The translations under genes and the position numbers were made by a program. Under the pieces are notes generated by a model. That model was not told where the DNA came from, ran no database searches, and saw only the letters and a list, made by a program, of their open reading frames with translations. 64,000 bases of DNA from Rosellinia necatrix (taxonomy: Eukaryota; Ascomycota; Sordariomycetes; Xylariales; Xylariaceae): NCBI GenBank assembly GCA_021209875.1, contig JAGYVD010000005.1, positions 3,944,001 through 4,008,000 of the forward strand. Reading direction: 5' to 3'. The first letter of the stretch is position 1. Every line of letters begins with the position of its first letter. Of the stretch, positions 31,927 to 44,792 are shown piece by piece.

Positions 31927-33277
31927 TGTGAATGGAGAATCAATTTAGAGGACGAGCTGAGAAAAGGGAAAGATGCCTGAGTGGCCACTCTCGAATTCTA
32001 GGTCCTGTAATCGGTGGGTATCCCCAGCCTTATATATGTCAGTAGGCCAAGAGGACGGTGGAACGGCCAGCGTTCATGAATCACTAGCACACCGATGAAG
32101 CAATTCTGTTGGATTCAACTAGCGCGAGAGCAATGCCAACCAGGAATCCAAAATTCAGGGATAATTTGGGCCCGGTGGAGTTACGAAGCCGTCTAATAAT
32201 AAATGATAAAATAATAACAATAATAACAATAGGAGTGAGCCTGCATAATCATTAAAATCAAGGGGCGAGGAATCGACATTTCGCCGTGTAGCGCCCGGAT
32301 GACTACGTAAGCACTGGCCTGTGGGCGACACTCCTGAACTTCATGAATATCCACAGCTAGTTCCGGGAGGACCGGGACAAGATTTTGCACCTACTAGCAT
32401 AGGAGGAGCATCATCAGATTTAGTATTATGAGGTATCATCGTGATAGTGGGGTAAATATCGACGTTAGAACTGTTCTAAAAGTACGGCTGAACAAAAAGC
32501 CGGCAGCCCGGGTTGCCAAGGGCTAAATTGCTTTAAGTGCCGTTGGCATCGCCACTACTAAACCTGGTCAAACTAGCAAGGCTACTAAGTTAACTTTGAA
32601 AAAAAAACATCGGTCCGAGCCCCAGCTGGGAATCCGTGTATGTTTAAGGTATAGGGGGGCTGTCGGACGCACCCGGGCGCTCCGGCAGGTAGCAATAATA
32701 CACTACCTAAAAAAAAAAATAAGTATCATAATATACAAGAGACACTACGTGACTAGATACGTACAGTAACTAATGTACTAAATGGGCCTTGGCCAGTCGG
32801 AATGTTCCTTCTTGAACTTCAAAGCTCACCTGGACTAAATTTTACGCTAGACGTGAAGTCCCGCCGCTAATGCAGGTGTAAGCCGTCTACATCCCCGTCG
32901 GGGTGCATACACACATAATCTTCGGCACTGGTGGACTCTTCAAAGCAAAACCAGGACAGCCTCGACTCGGTCGTACGTTATCAGTGGGTTATATGGATTT
33001 GTTGCCCGTGGATTAAATGGGTACGGCCGCGTGGTTATGCAGGCTGAGCTTTTTTTATTTTGTGGCGAATAAACGAAGCAGTAACATGATGTAATCTACT
33101 ATTACAGGGCCGGTATTACTTGACAGGAGACTAGTATTAAAAAATGAGATGCATATCTACGGAGGCCTGCTCTTTTCTACCTTGTCAAGAGTCGAGCTTC
33201 CTACCAACCAGGCACCATCAGACATACCTAGTTCACGAAAAGATACTCAGCAACTCTCCTCTATCTTTACACCCGTG
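31927..33277. other. Intergenic between divergent esterase and hydrolase genes
   Basis: No supported gene. Contains the esterase promoter with a TATATA at about 32030-32040, (ATT/ATA)-rich DNA at 32195-32230, several A runs, and the promoter of the alpha/beta hydrolase with a CTCCTCTATC pyrimidine stretch before the ATG at 33278. Confidence 0.5.
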
Positions 33278-34267
33278 ATGCCTGGGCTTCACTCTGGGAT
33301 TGTCACCACGATCGCCGTGGCGTTGGCGTTCACGAAGGCCGTTGAGGCTGTGGTCCAGAGGGAATGGGTCCACTTCGACAGCAGCGGAATATCTCTCGCA
33401 GCTCATCTCTATGTGCCAGAGACCAACTCGAGCGTCCCACGCCCGGCAATCGTAGTTGGACATCCACATGGCGGGGTGAAAGAACAGACAGCAGGTCTAT
33501 ACGCTCGCCAGATCGCCGAGCGCACCGGTTTCATCACTCTGGCCTTTGACGCGGCATACCAAGGCGAGAGCGGAGGGATGCCACGATATCTGGAGGATCC
33601 TTACCAAAGGGCGGAAGATGCTCGGAATGCGGTGACGTATCTATCTACGTTGGATATTGTGGATGCTGAGCGCATTGGTGCCTTGGGGGTTTGCGCATCT
33701 GGAGGATACGTCCCTTTCGCTGCGCAGACAGACAAGCGCATGAAGGCCGTGGCCACGGTCAGCGGAATCGACCTAGGGACACTCTACTCGGAAGGCATGG
33801 GCAGCTTCGAAGGCCCCATGCTGCCCAGCCTCGCCAGTCAGCTCGCTGAAGCCGGCCGACAGCGAATCAACGAGGCGAACGGTGCTCGGCCAAATCTGAC
33901 TCGGATCTTCCCTCAGACTGCTGCAGATGTCTTGCCCAGCCTGCCAGTGTTCTACCAAGAGTCTTACTATTACTACCAAACGCCTCGCGGCCATGTCGAT
34001 ACAGCACCCAACTGGCATCTATGGCGTAGCTTGGACATGATCGCCACCTATCGTTCCTACGCTTTCATGAATCTCATCTCTCCCCGCCCGCTGCTGATGA
34101 TAGCTGGTGCGGACGCGGATACTCTTTACTTCAGCCAGAAGGCAATAGAAAAAGCCGAAGAACCAAAGGAACTATACCTCGTACCCGGGATGACGCACAT
34201 CGACCTTTACGACCACACCAATGTGAGCGTCCCCAAATTGGTGGACTTCTTTACGACCAATCTATGA
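33278..34267 (+). CDS. Secreted alpha/beta hydrolase, Cys nucleophile elbow
   Basis: Single exon. The reading frame is open from 33149, but the ATG at 33278 was chosen because it begins a signal peptide (MPGLHSGIVTTIAVALAFTK ... AVEA) and follows a pyrimidine-rich leader; 329 aa. The fold is that of the dienelactone-hydrolase/YcjY-like alpha/beta hydrolases: VGHPHGGVKEQ oxyanion region, FDAAYQGESGG, elbow LGVCASGGY with Cys about residue 139 in the nucleophile place, then AGADADTLYFS (acid) and GMTHIDLYD (His). Relatives hydrolyse small esters or lactones. The substrate is unknown. It diverges from the type-B esterase but shares no sequence similarity with it. Confidence 0.85.
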   Translation: MPGLHSGIVTTIAVALAFTKAVEAVVQREWVHFDSSGISLAAHLYVPETNSSVPRPAIVVGHPHGGVKEQTAGLYARQIAERTGFITLAFDAAYQGESGGMPRYLEDPYQRAEDARNAVTYLSTLDIVDAERIGALGVCASGGYVPFAAQTDKRMKAVATVSGIDLGTLYSEGMGSFEGPMLPSLASQLAEAGRQRINEANGARPNLTRIFPQTAADVLPSLPVFYQESYYYYQTPRGHVDTAPNWHLWRSLDMIATYRSYAFMNLISPRPLLMIAGADADTLYFSQKAIEKAEEPKELYLVPGMTHIDLYDHTNVSVPKLVDFFTTNL

Positions 34268-36069
34268 AGAATGCCGGCAACCTCTTGCCAATAGTCAACC
34301 GCGTACATATGGACACCGGCGCGTTGCATTGAATGGAACTTGAAGCCCTAGATAGACATGTCTAGTTTTCGAGCACAATTATAGACTAACTAGATACTGT
34401 AACATTTCAATCTATCTACCTATTGGATCTGGATCTCTTTCGTCTCAATCATCTAGAGCCGGTTTATTATAGGCCCCTCAGGTGGCGATATTTACATGAA
34501 AAAAGGTTGTCGTCAGGAGTAAAGATCATTTTCATATTACACAACGAGAGGCCGCCTCACATCCATTCATCGAGGCTTTGATCGTTCTAGTGACGTCCAC
34601 TGTCCAACCAACCAGCCTTTCTCAGGTGTGTACTATCATGTAGGTCGAATATGATTCGGAGGGTTTTTTGTAATTTCATTCCCCCCTCTCTTCTTTTTCG
34701 AGTCCGGAATCTATTCTCGCCAACCCGCAGATTTCGCTATCAAGATACCCTTGCCCTTGGACTGACCTGTACAACAAAAAATTTCCAACCGACTTGACAC
34801 TGGGATTTAATGGCAAGGATCGGTTCACAGGACATAGAATGAATGTGTTCACATGCAAGATCCCTCGTCCGAGCCTACCCCTCGGCCTCGGGCGCTCCAA
34901 GTGGCCAACAGTTGCTACGGAGTACGTACCACTCCAAAAGCTTGACATCATGTGACTGTCTCGGCGGTCTTTCACGACCGACAGGGGCCCACGTGGGGAA
35001 ACGGGGATCGTGACGGTTCGGGAATCGTGCAGGATGCAGACGGATGACAGGTGCATATCCCCCCCACCTCTTGCCAACTAACTAACCCCTTTAGGCGTAG
35101 AAAACGCGCCCGTGCGTCCTGCCCGCCCTGAGCAATCTCGAGCAAGTCCCAACTATGACGGCCCGAAAAGAAAACCGAGAGCAACTGCACACGTCATCTG
35201 CCTGCATATGCCCTTCCAGATCGGCCTCTTTATCTTCGTTACAGCCCGCGACGACACCCACGAGGATTCACCGGGTAGTTAGTTACCTAGTTAGCGATGG
35301 ACGAGTCTTCAAGCCCTGCGCCGAGTCAGGTCTCGCTTGTGCTGGCAGTCGTACCTCTCTAATATCGAGAGGGTGCTGGGGTTTCCTGCGAGGCGCGTCT
35401 ATAAATGGTACGTCGTACTCTGAAAAGGGGGGTTTGAAGATTGCCCCTATCGCTCTACGCCGTAATTATATCTACGACAACACCTATCCGTCCGTGTTGA
35501 GTAACCCCATCGTCATACCTAATATCATCCGATTGAGTGAGAGAACCTTTATCTAGGAATAGGCATCGGTGGCAAACTCTCTGACCTTCCAACACTAACA
35601 TAACAGCATAACAGTGATTGTCCAGGGATTGGCAAGGGGCGGTTAGCCAAGCTGGGACACCTGTGTCTTTTCCCGTCCTCTTGGTCTGCCATAATGGTCG
35701 CTTTGTACTGATCTTTCGATCTTTTCAACAGCTCGAGAGGATCGAATTGATGTAGTTGTGTATATGCAATATACGTAAGCACGTCGTAACTTTGTAAAGC
35801 TGGCATGCCCAGCTTCTTCAGGACATCTCGTGTCTCCTTCGCGTTTATTTGTTTGGCTGTCACTACCGCCTACTTCTATTGTACTAGATATTGACTGCCT
35901 AGATGAGTGCCTAGCCTACCTAGGTACATGCTCAGGTTGGCACCTATTCGGCATGCTGGTTTATGTACATCTCGCCTCATAACATGATCTCGCCTTACCA
36001 GCACTGAACCCGCTCAATGCTCCTCAACTCAACCTCGTGGTCCCGCAACGCTATGCCCGCCCAATGCAG
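34268..36069. other. Intergenic
   Basis: 1.8 kb without a confident gene. A minus-strand ORF at 35549-35863 begins with a helical, coding-like stretch (KETRDVLKKLGMPALQSYDV) but ends in low-quality sequence and has no domain; it could be an exon of a lost or undetected gene. CCTAGG strings occur near 35910. Confidence 0.45.
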
Positions 36070-39000
36070 TTAAAATAACAATTCGTCAATAAACCGTTCA
36101 TGGATTTCATTCGTCATCGTCGTGCCATGGGCGTGATTCCACGTCCTGACTTGTTCTCTCAGGTTTTGCAATAGCTTCCTCCTCTCCCACCGAGGGAGGG
36201 GCGTCCCCTGTCCCGACTGGGTGGAAGACGGTCTTTGTCCTCTCGATGGCCCTTTGATTGTGATACAAGCTCCGTTCGATACCCAGTTGTTATGTATATC
36301 CTGAACTATGTGGCTGGAAAATCTGTTGATCTGCTCGTTGGATTGTAATGCGCCCCGTGACCCCGAGACTCTGAGGCCCTTGAACAGGTTGGCAGGTTCG
36401 AGGATCATTTCGTTCTGTTCGCCGAAGCTTTGGGTCAGATCCAAGAGGCTCGCGTTAGCTGCGCGTGTAAAACCAGTGAGCTCATTCGTTACCACGGCAA
36501 AATCGTTCGCGAGCGGAGACTCCGGCTCGTTGATGAGATAGGCGGCGACGGAAGATGAGAGAAGATTGGCAATTTTGATCATCGCGGTTAACGTCACAAT
36601 GTCCTCGTTTCGAAATTCGGGAGAAACTCTCGTTCGTAGACTGCCTGCGCCTCCCAGCACCATTGTGTACAATGCCAACACGTCCGCCATGGTATCCCCG
36701 CCGATCTGTCGGTGAACGCATGCTGATGATAGCCAAGCATCTATGGCTTCAACGTAGGTCTCTAGGAGAACCCAGCTCCCGGACACTTCAGTTGTGGCCT
36801 TAATGATGGCAGGGAGCATGGTGCTCAGCATGAAGCTGAACACATGTACATGTTTCATACTCTCTGTTAGGATATTGGCTTCATTTCCAAGTTCCCCGTT
36901 TGCGAGTGCTATCTTGAAACTGGGAAAAAGCAAATAGAATAGGCCGGAGATTGCCTTAGTATCACCCTCTTCAAGCTTGAGACCCCACGACAAGATTGCC
37001 GCTGTCTGGAGCCGGGGATCCTGCCTTGAAGGAGAATATTCCTGACTGATCTGGTAAAAAAAGGAATCCACTGGGCAGAGGTCCTGAGATCGAATGGTAC
37101 CGATGATCAACCGGACAAACTCCACATAATTCATGTGCCCAGCCGAGTTCAAAATCATCAGTTTTAGGTCAGCCTTCATTCGGTCCATCACAGAACGTAG
37201 AGCCTTGGAGAAGGTATTCTGTAGCTGGAGCTTCTGGCTCGGATCTGCCTGGTGCAAAGTTTTTCGCATCATAATAAGGATGCCTGTAACTTATAAGTAC
37301 GGAGTCAATGATTGTCACTACGATCAGCTTACAGTTAAACAACTCTCTGTTGGAATTGTAGTTGGGTGTTTTCCCGATGTCTATAACGGAGTTCCCCAGG
37401 TACGTCTCACCGAGCTGCTTAAAGCTCATGGCAAGTCGACTCTCGTAGGCTAGGAATTCGAACGGCTTGGTAATTTCGGCCAAAAATAAGTTCAATGGTG
37501 TTACTCCCAAATCCTAGAACAGATTTAGTTATGGCTCTCCACAAGTTGAAAAGCCCGTACCTTGAAGTCGACAACCCCCCTATCAACTATCGTAGCTAGA
37601 AAGAGGGCTACATATTTCCGGGCGGTGGAGGTCGTGGGCTTCAACATATCCTGGAAGAGGTTATATCCTCCTGCTTGGAAGAACTGGCGGAGCCGCTACT
37701 AACGTTAGCGAAGAAACCAAAATGCGTCGGACAACTCACAACGAGTCGAGCACGAATCAGGCACGCTCCTATCCGGCCAACCAGGGCTACAGCTTGTTCA
37801 ACACAAAGTTTGTGGTTATCTACTTGGCCAATGCTCAGGTGCTGGGAATTTAAGTTGAGTGTGTCTCGAACAACAGTTATGAGAGGCAAGGCAAACTTGC
37901 GTTCGAGCAACTAGAAATAATCAACAACTGTACCCCAGGCAGGGCACTGGTGCTCTGACTCACCATGATCGCGTCCTCTTCGTGCCAGGACTGGCCTAAG
38001 TGCATGGGCTCGGCGCTCGTAACTCCATCGATCCGGACGAGGAAATAGTCGAGAATGTCAAGAGCGGCTTTCAATATGCTCCAATCGGAGCTCCCAGATG
38101 AGAATGACAAACGCGTCAGTATCTGTTCAAGTGGATCTAGAGCATGTTAGCGTTACTCTACTAATACGCCACGAAGATTAACTTACAGGCATTCAGGGCG
38201 AAAGAAACGGCACCGAGCGTCTGGGTATGATGGATTACTTCTAGAAATGACTTCATCGAGGAGTAGAGTAAGTCCATGGCAACCTTTTTATTTTGGCTAA
38301 TGACAGCGTTTTTATGCTGCTGGGTGATATTCTTGCACGCCTCTGCCGACATACCCAAAAGTTGTTGATTAACTTCTGTCTCCACGGAAAGGAACTGTTC
38401 GAGGACCTGCTGAGAAATATTTCTCTGCCAATCAGCAAGCGTTTTGTATTCCGAGATATCGCCGCAAGTCGAAACAATAAACCGTGATAGCCGATTCCAG
38501 GCACGCAGGTTGATCAAGCATGCCTCCTTATGTGAGCTCCCAAGAACCACGAGGCCTTCGATACTCTGTAAAGATGGTCTTAAGTCCGCAGGGGCTGCCC
38601 AGAAAAGAGTGCAAAGAAGGTCATGGTGATTTCGGAGCGCAGCTATGTCGGCCTCATAAGTTGCCATCACCTTATCATATTGCCGGCTGTGGTTGGGCTG
38701 AAGGCGAGCTACCAAATTTCTGATCTCCTTCATCAAGTTGATCTTCTTTAGCCGCTGAATACTCATCGCAATCAGTTTTAAAAAAATATGAAAACACCGG
38801 TCCTCGGGCGATGTGGCAAGTAACGGCGATCCCGACAGCTCTTCCAGGAACTGCGGCGATTGATACACCTCCTCATTTCGTAGATTACGAAGGTCCTGGG
38901 CAGCAAAAAAATCGAACACGGTCCCCAATATCGCGTTGCATTTATACCACCCCCACTGCTCTACTAAATAATGGCAGCGACCGACGACGGCTCGAAGATA

Positions 39001-42000
39001 ATCATTGAAACTGGGGGATTGCCTGCTGTTGCTTCCATAGAGTTGGAATACACGCCGCAGTAATCGCTGAGGGATCATCCAGCCCTCCAAGGGTGTCGTG
39101 TGTCGCATTCGAGAGATTGTAACGCCAGTAGTGTCAAACTCGCCCAAAGGCAAGAGTGTAAACAAGGTTCGCCAAGCCCGTTCAAGAACAGTTGCGTCAA
39201 CTGTGCGTTCTATGCCTGGGCCCAGAATTGCTGGGGATACTACTTCCCAAAAGCCGGCTCTGGGTAACCGGGCTTCCTCGAAAATCCGAATTAATGTGAC
39301 CCAGCATATCAAAGCGTACTCATTCTCTCGGATTCCTTCTTCTCGAAAGGGCATCTGCTGTAAGCGGCCGTATATATCATGGACCTCTTTGAGATTAGTC
39401 TGGAGGAGAAGTCTAGCCGTAGTAGTACCAAGTCGCTTCAGTATTTCTTCCACCTGGAATGATTCTGGGAGTTTGTTGAGCTTTTGGCACAGTCGCAAAA
39501 TCTGTACAGCAATGACTAGGATGCGCGTCACAACTTCGATAAAGGACTGTGGTGTGTATCTCGAATTGCCAAAGATCTCTTTAAGGCGCCGTTCAAAGGT
39601 CTGTAAGATATCGACTAATCGGCCGGCAAAGATAGTTGAGCTTTCGGGTTCATTGAAGCTCAAATAGTCTTGTAGATAAATCAAGATAAAATTGACAGCT
39701 CTCAGGGGCGTTGTAGTCTCTAGTTCGGTATTAATAGAAGAAGTATCCAACCGCTCCATCACCCAGTCAGAGAGAATGCCAAGCTCTGAAGATACTTGCG
39801 CGTCCCATGGGCCCCAGTGAAGCACATGTTCATCAATGGTGAGTATGCACCGGCCTCGAGGGTTGTCTAGGTTGCCTAGAGATAAGCTATCCAATGCTCT
39901 TTTTAATCGGCCACTGCCAACTATCGTGCTTTCGTGAAAGAACACACCACGATCTAGAGGGAAAACTTCAAAATGCTGGGTATAATGTGTACCATAAGGA
40001 GCTAGCCTGAGCAGTTTCCCAACTTCTTCGCTCTTCTGTAGATCTACAGCTGCAATGGGGGGACTGAGCTCGCGGGGCAACGGGTCGTTTGCATGTGTAT
40101 ACTGAGGAGCAGAAACGTCGACGGATTGAGGACGAACTTGTTTCCTGAATCTTGCCCTTCTTCTACTTTCTAGCGGTTCGGGAGTGTTATTCTGTTCGAG
40201 CGAATTAAGGATTTGAGGTACCGGTTGCTGGTGGAGGACCGGCACCTGGCTACTGATTAACTGCTCGAGGCGTAAGTTTCGGGGAGTGGGAGATGATTTG
40301 CGAGATTGACGATATAGTGCATCCAACACCCTTTTGCGAGCATCGAATATCGAGCGGTTGGCAGTATCCCCGGCCATTTCAAGCTGGGCTGGTCTGTAGG
40401 AAGAGCCATGCGGTCTGGGGATTTCAGCCCGACAAAGGCTATCAACGCTGACATTTGGGCTAGGCTGGTTTCTCGTTCCAACTTCCACGAAATTATCCAT
40501 GCTGACCTGTTTAACTAGTCGACGGGGTTGATAGAATCGTGTTGCGGCTTTTTGTCTAGTAACCTGGTTTTGGGGAGGTCCAAGATTATGAACGGGGCGA
40601 GCCTGAGTTGCTTCGGCTTTCTCATTCCGACGAAACTGTAGGCGGTTAAGGGGTGGAACCACGTCCCTTGGTTGAATCATGCCATCGTTCCAGCGCTTCA
40701 AGACCTCGACTGCGTCGATAGTATCTTGCCGAGTTCCAAGCATAATTGCCTTCCTCGATGGGCTCGACCGTCCTCTGTCAGGCCTCCTGCTAGCTGTGCG
40801 AGCGGCAATGCGGATAAAAGCGGGAGCACTTGGCTCGACAACATCTAAGATGCTCAGTTGTGGTGGCCGAGATTTCATCCGTTCTTTCTTGCCGCTACTT
40901 TCCCCCTTTGGTCGTTTAGCTCTCCTTCCGTCTTTCGACGTCTGTAAACTCCTCGTTTGAGTGCTAGAAATCGACATAGCACGGCCGAGACTGCTAGTAA
41001 TGCGCTGCTGATGTTTCCTCTGGCTCGGTTGGCCGCTGAATATCGGCTGTTGGCCTCTCTTTCGCTTCTTCTGAAGTCCGCTTGATTCCGTGGTTGTCCT
41101 CTTGCCGCGAGAAAACATGCTATCGATATGATCTTCTTCAATAACAGATACCGCATCATCTTCCATAATTAAAGTAGGAATGGCACCCGGAACAATATCA
41201 GGCTTCTCAGGGCGTACAGTCGAGTCGGAATCGTCAGAATCGTCGGGAAGGAATAGGGCAGGACCGCTCTCCGAATGAGGTAACAAAAACCGCCGCTGAG
41301 CTACCCCCTTCCTGGCAAAGCGTTCAGGCGATGATGCATCGGGACTACGATGCCGAATCATTGGCTTAGTCTTCTGCATGGACAGCTTCTGATCGAGCCG
41401 AAGCCACGATGCCGGCAGAACCCCACGTATTCGCTTTGCCCCTAAACGTACCTGGTCGGGTTCGTTCTCGGAAGCAGTGTGAGAATTGCCCACATCACTG
41501 TCATTCTCGCTTTCTCCGCTCTCTAGCGCAGTCAAGTCAATATGTTCGCTGTGCCGGTATGCAGGGGCAGGGCTGTGCATCTGCCAGGACATTTCACTGC
41601 TTAGCTTTGGGGTTAATGTTCCCCCTGTGGGTTTGCCTCCGAGGCGGTTGACGATAGCTACGGGGGTGGTTACAAGAACGCCGGGACTTGTTTGAGGGGG
41701 AGACACTGGAATGTTAAAGATGTCATCAGTATCTGGCAGAATCGGGGCATCTTCAACAATTTGGAGAAAACCACTAAGTCTAGGAAGTTTCCGTTTAGAA
41801 GAGGCTTTAGGCGAGGGGTGTCGTTTAAGCACTTGGCGGGTTGTTTTATTCTGTTTCCACTTTTCGACATCATTTGGATCGGGGAACTCATCATCGTCTC
41901 CCTGCGAACTTTGAATGGCCTGTCCAAGCGTTTGCGGGTTCGACTCCTGAGTAGGAGATGGCTCCCCATCGTCCGATAACGGTACATCGCCTATCTCCGG

Positions 42001-42735
42001 GTGGGATTCAAAATGGGCAGATGCTTGCGATTCTTCAGATTCTTCCTGGGCAATACCCTTGCTAGTAGCTTGACTCTCATCCTCGAAATCCTGCTCCTGA
42101 GAGTCTTCCTCTTGTCTCTTCTTCTTTTCCTCAACTAACACTCGCACCGGACGCAAGCCGTGAGACTTCCATGTCTTGTTGTATTGGACGTTCTCAAGTA
42201 GATATGGATGCTCTTGAATTGGTTTCCTCGGTCGCAGTGATCGGGCCAATGGGCCACCTTCATCCGTAGCTCGCCCGCTCTCTTGTGCTCCAGACCCATG
42301 TCGTCCAGGGAGGTGTAACGGAGGGGGCAGGACTGATTCTTCACTTCCAGCTCGATGTTGGCTGGTAGGACTGCCTCCCGACATCTCTTGTTCAACCCCA
42401 TGGCTTAGGTCGAAGGGGGAAGATAAGGGAATTGTCGATTCGGGTCGGGGTTCGTGGGCGGGCGATCCCGAGGTCGAGAGCACAGGCTCCAGCTGTTCCG
42501 GGCCGGGACGCCCGTCTCGTTCCTCGCGTTCTTCGATGGAAGTCTGTGATGAGAACGGAACGTTCCAAATGCCATGATCACCATTGTCGCATGTGTTGCC
42601 TGCGGAACCAGCATCCTCGGTGGCATCGGCACGGGCAGAAGTCGGCGCAAGAGGGTTGGGAAGCGAATCTTGGCTATCCCAAGTGCTTTCGTCGTCCGAA
42701 TCTGGCACCTCGCCAAGCTCCTTCCATTTCGCCAT
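36070..42735 (-). CDS. mus7: Mus7/MMS22-family replication-fork repair protein
   Basis: Model: complement(join(36070..37283,37333..37513,37561..37695,37740..37910,37964..38136,38187..42735)), 2140 aa. Exon 1 is 4.5 kb; introns are 44-53 nt with GT-AG ends and consistent phases. The start MAKWKELGEVPDSDDE is characteristic of fungal Mus7/MMS22 proteins. The first roughly 900 residues are charged, low-complexity and disordered (Ser/Glu/Arg/Pro-rich); the C-terminal 1100 are helical, as in MMS22. In yeasts Mms22 joins the Rtt101/Mms1 (or Rtt109-dependent) ubiquitin-ligase pathway that helps stalled or broken forks recover, in the nucleus. The intron at 37696-37739 is only 44 nt, near the lower limit; its acceptor is the second of two overlapping AGs because the first would place a stop in frame. 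Confidence 0.9.
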
Positions 42736-44792
42736 TTGGCTTGTGATACATCTCCATGTATCGGCGTCATCGGTGTCATCTGCCGACGAGTGTCATGCTG
42801 GCCGGGCTCGATTGCTGGTCGTCGGAACTGAAGCTCGGCACAACCGAAGTACCAAGGTACAGACGCGTCAAACGGCACGTCTAAGAGCACGTTTAACGCG
42901 TCTAGCAGTGGTGGGGGGTTTAATGGCTTTTGGGCCATACCTACCCTGCTGTTACTTAATCAAATTCACTATACCTATTCCATACTAGCGATATCCATCC
43001 TAGCGATATAATATGTGCCCTCCAAAATAGGTACTTACACTTCCTTACATCTCTAATTCATCTCCTTCTTATCGTAGAGGAACGGGCTGATGATATATAA
43101 TTAATTCGTGAAAGATGAGCAAAGCGATCAGTGCAAGCAAGCCAATCCGAACTATGGGATAGATCTATGAAGCTAAATTTTAGTTGAAGCATCAGAGAAA
43201 ATTCAGTCCTTTAGATAAAGTACCTGCCTGGGTACTTAATGTGTCCTACTACTACTTAATGTAGTTATCCATAGGTAAGTGGGATCAGCACATTCCTGGC
43301 CTACGATTGGTCAGCAGGTACGGAGTAGGTACCTAGCTAGTGGTCGAGCTACTGTTCAAGCCACAGACCCAGCCACTTGGCTAAGTAGTTAGCTGAGACC
43401 GCAAGCTTGAGACTAGTTACTAGGCTATCTATTTTACTATGACATTTTTTGAGACAAAACGAGTCAATTCGGCCGAATTAGCTCTGTTGAATAGTCAAAA
43501 AGATACTCGAGCTCAGTCTTGTCACCCATCATCTTCGTCATGAGTTTCTTTACGCGCAATTATCTTCCCTTGGGATTTGCTATCGTGTTTGGCATTGGAA
43601 ATGGTAGGAATCCTACTTCATCACCACCCTGAAGCAACTCTCTAAATGTTTAAGGGTACTATGCTTTTCAGCCTCTTCTAAAGGAACAACATGAAAAATC
43701 AGAACCATCACCAAAAAGCGGACAGCAGACCGATCCAATACCTACCGACACGGCATCCAAGTGAACAGATCCCCGGCCCCTATCCCATGTTGACGATACG
43801 GCCAGTCTGTGGGGATATACTTTAAGTGATCACAAGGTGCCTGGTTATTTCGACCGTTCATCATTAAAGCTCCCACGGTTTTCCATCCCAGACGACATTT
43901 GAATTAGCGAATCTAAACCTCAACTAGAGCATTGTGCGATTGGGGCTCCTCGGCCTTATGCCCTCCATGGCGAGCCCAATCCGCTTCACTCTTTCCCTAT
44001 AGGTAGATCTCATCGGCCTACAGAATAACAGATCGGCGTTATAAAAGTCACAGGCTGGGTCAGACAGGCATGAGCATTAACAAGGACTAAAACCATGACG
44101 ACGAGCTCTCCATTTCATCTGGTGCAAAGTCTATAGCTATAGCAAGCAGTCATCTTTATTGCATTTCAAACACGTAAGAGAGTTGCCAAACATGTTCGAC
44201 AACAGCATTGGCATTTAGACTCAATTCATTTAGGTCGAATCCGGAGAGCCATGGACGTGTCTATTTACAAATTGTGTTTGTTAAATGTCCCTAGCTCTAT
44301 TATTGATCTTGTACGGAGTAGATTTATTCTACAATATATTTAGGAGAATATGATTTGATATGAAATCGTAGGTTCTAGTCATAACCGTTAATCATACCCG
44401 ACTGGTAAGGGACCGACAGATGAACCTGCTACGGCGCATCCGCGAGAGTGGCAGTGACGTATCCATCATTGTTTCGACTCGACCTTGGTCCGAACTTTCG
44501 CCGACGCTAGCTCTTGGGAGCTGTGGAGGCATGCGGCCAATCATACCCGGTCAATTTACAAGGTGGATCCATCATACGACCGAACCACTGGACCTCTTCT
44601 GTTTCTGGCACCTGCGAAAAAAGACTCTCCCAATTGATCGATCCTCAGTATCCCAAACCACCACCACCACTACCACCATCGCCGACCTCATCACCAAGCC
44701 CAGGCCGATTACGCACCACGCCTCACGGCCGTCTCAATTGGACCCATCTCCACTCCTCCCCGACCGCAATCAGCCCCTCCCCCGCTCCCACC
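42736..44792. other. Intergenic between divergent mus7 and cox5
   Basis: No supported gene in 2 kb. TAGGTACCTA-type strings occur at 43195-43340. The 300 bp before cox5 contain repeated CCACCACCACTACCACC and CCCTCCCC pyrimidine-rich leader sequence, typical of a strongly expressed fungal gene. Confidence 0.5.

Noticed and set aside
35549..35863. 104-codon minus-strand ORF with a helical start
   Set aside because: The first 65 residues look coding, but the rest does not and no exon partner was found; left as a note in the intergenic entry.
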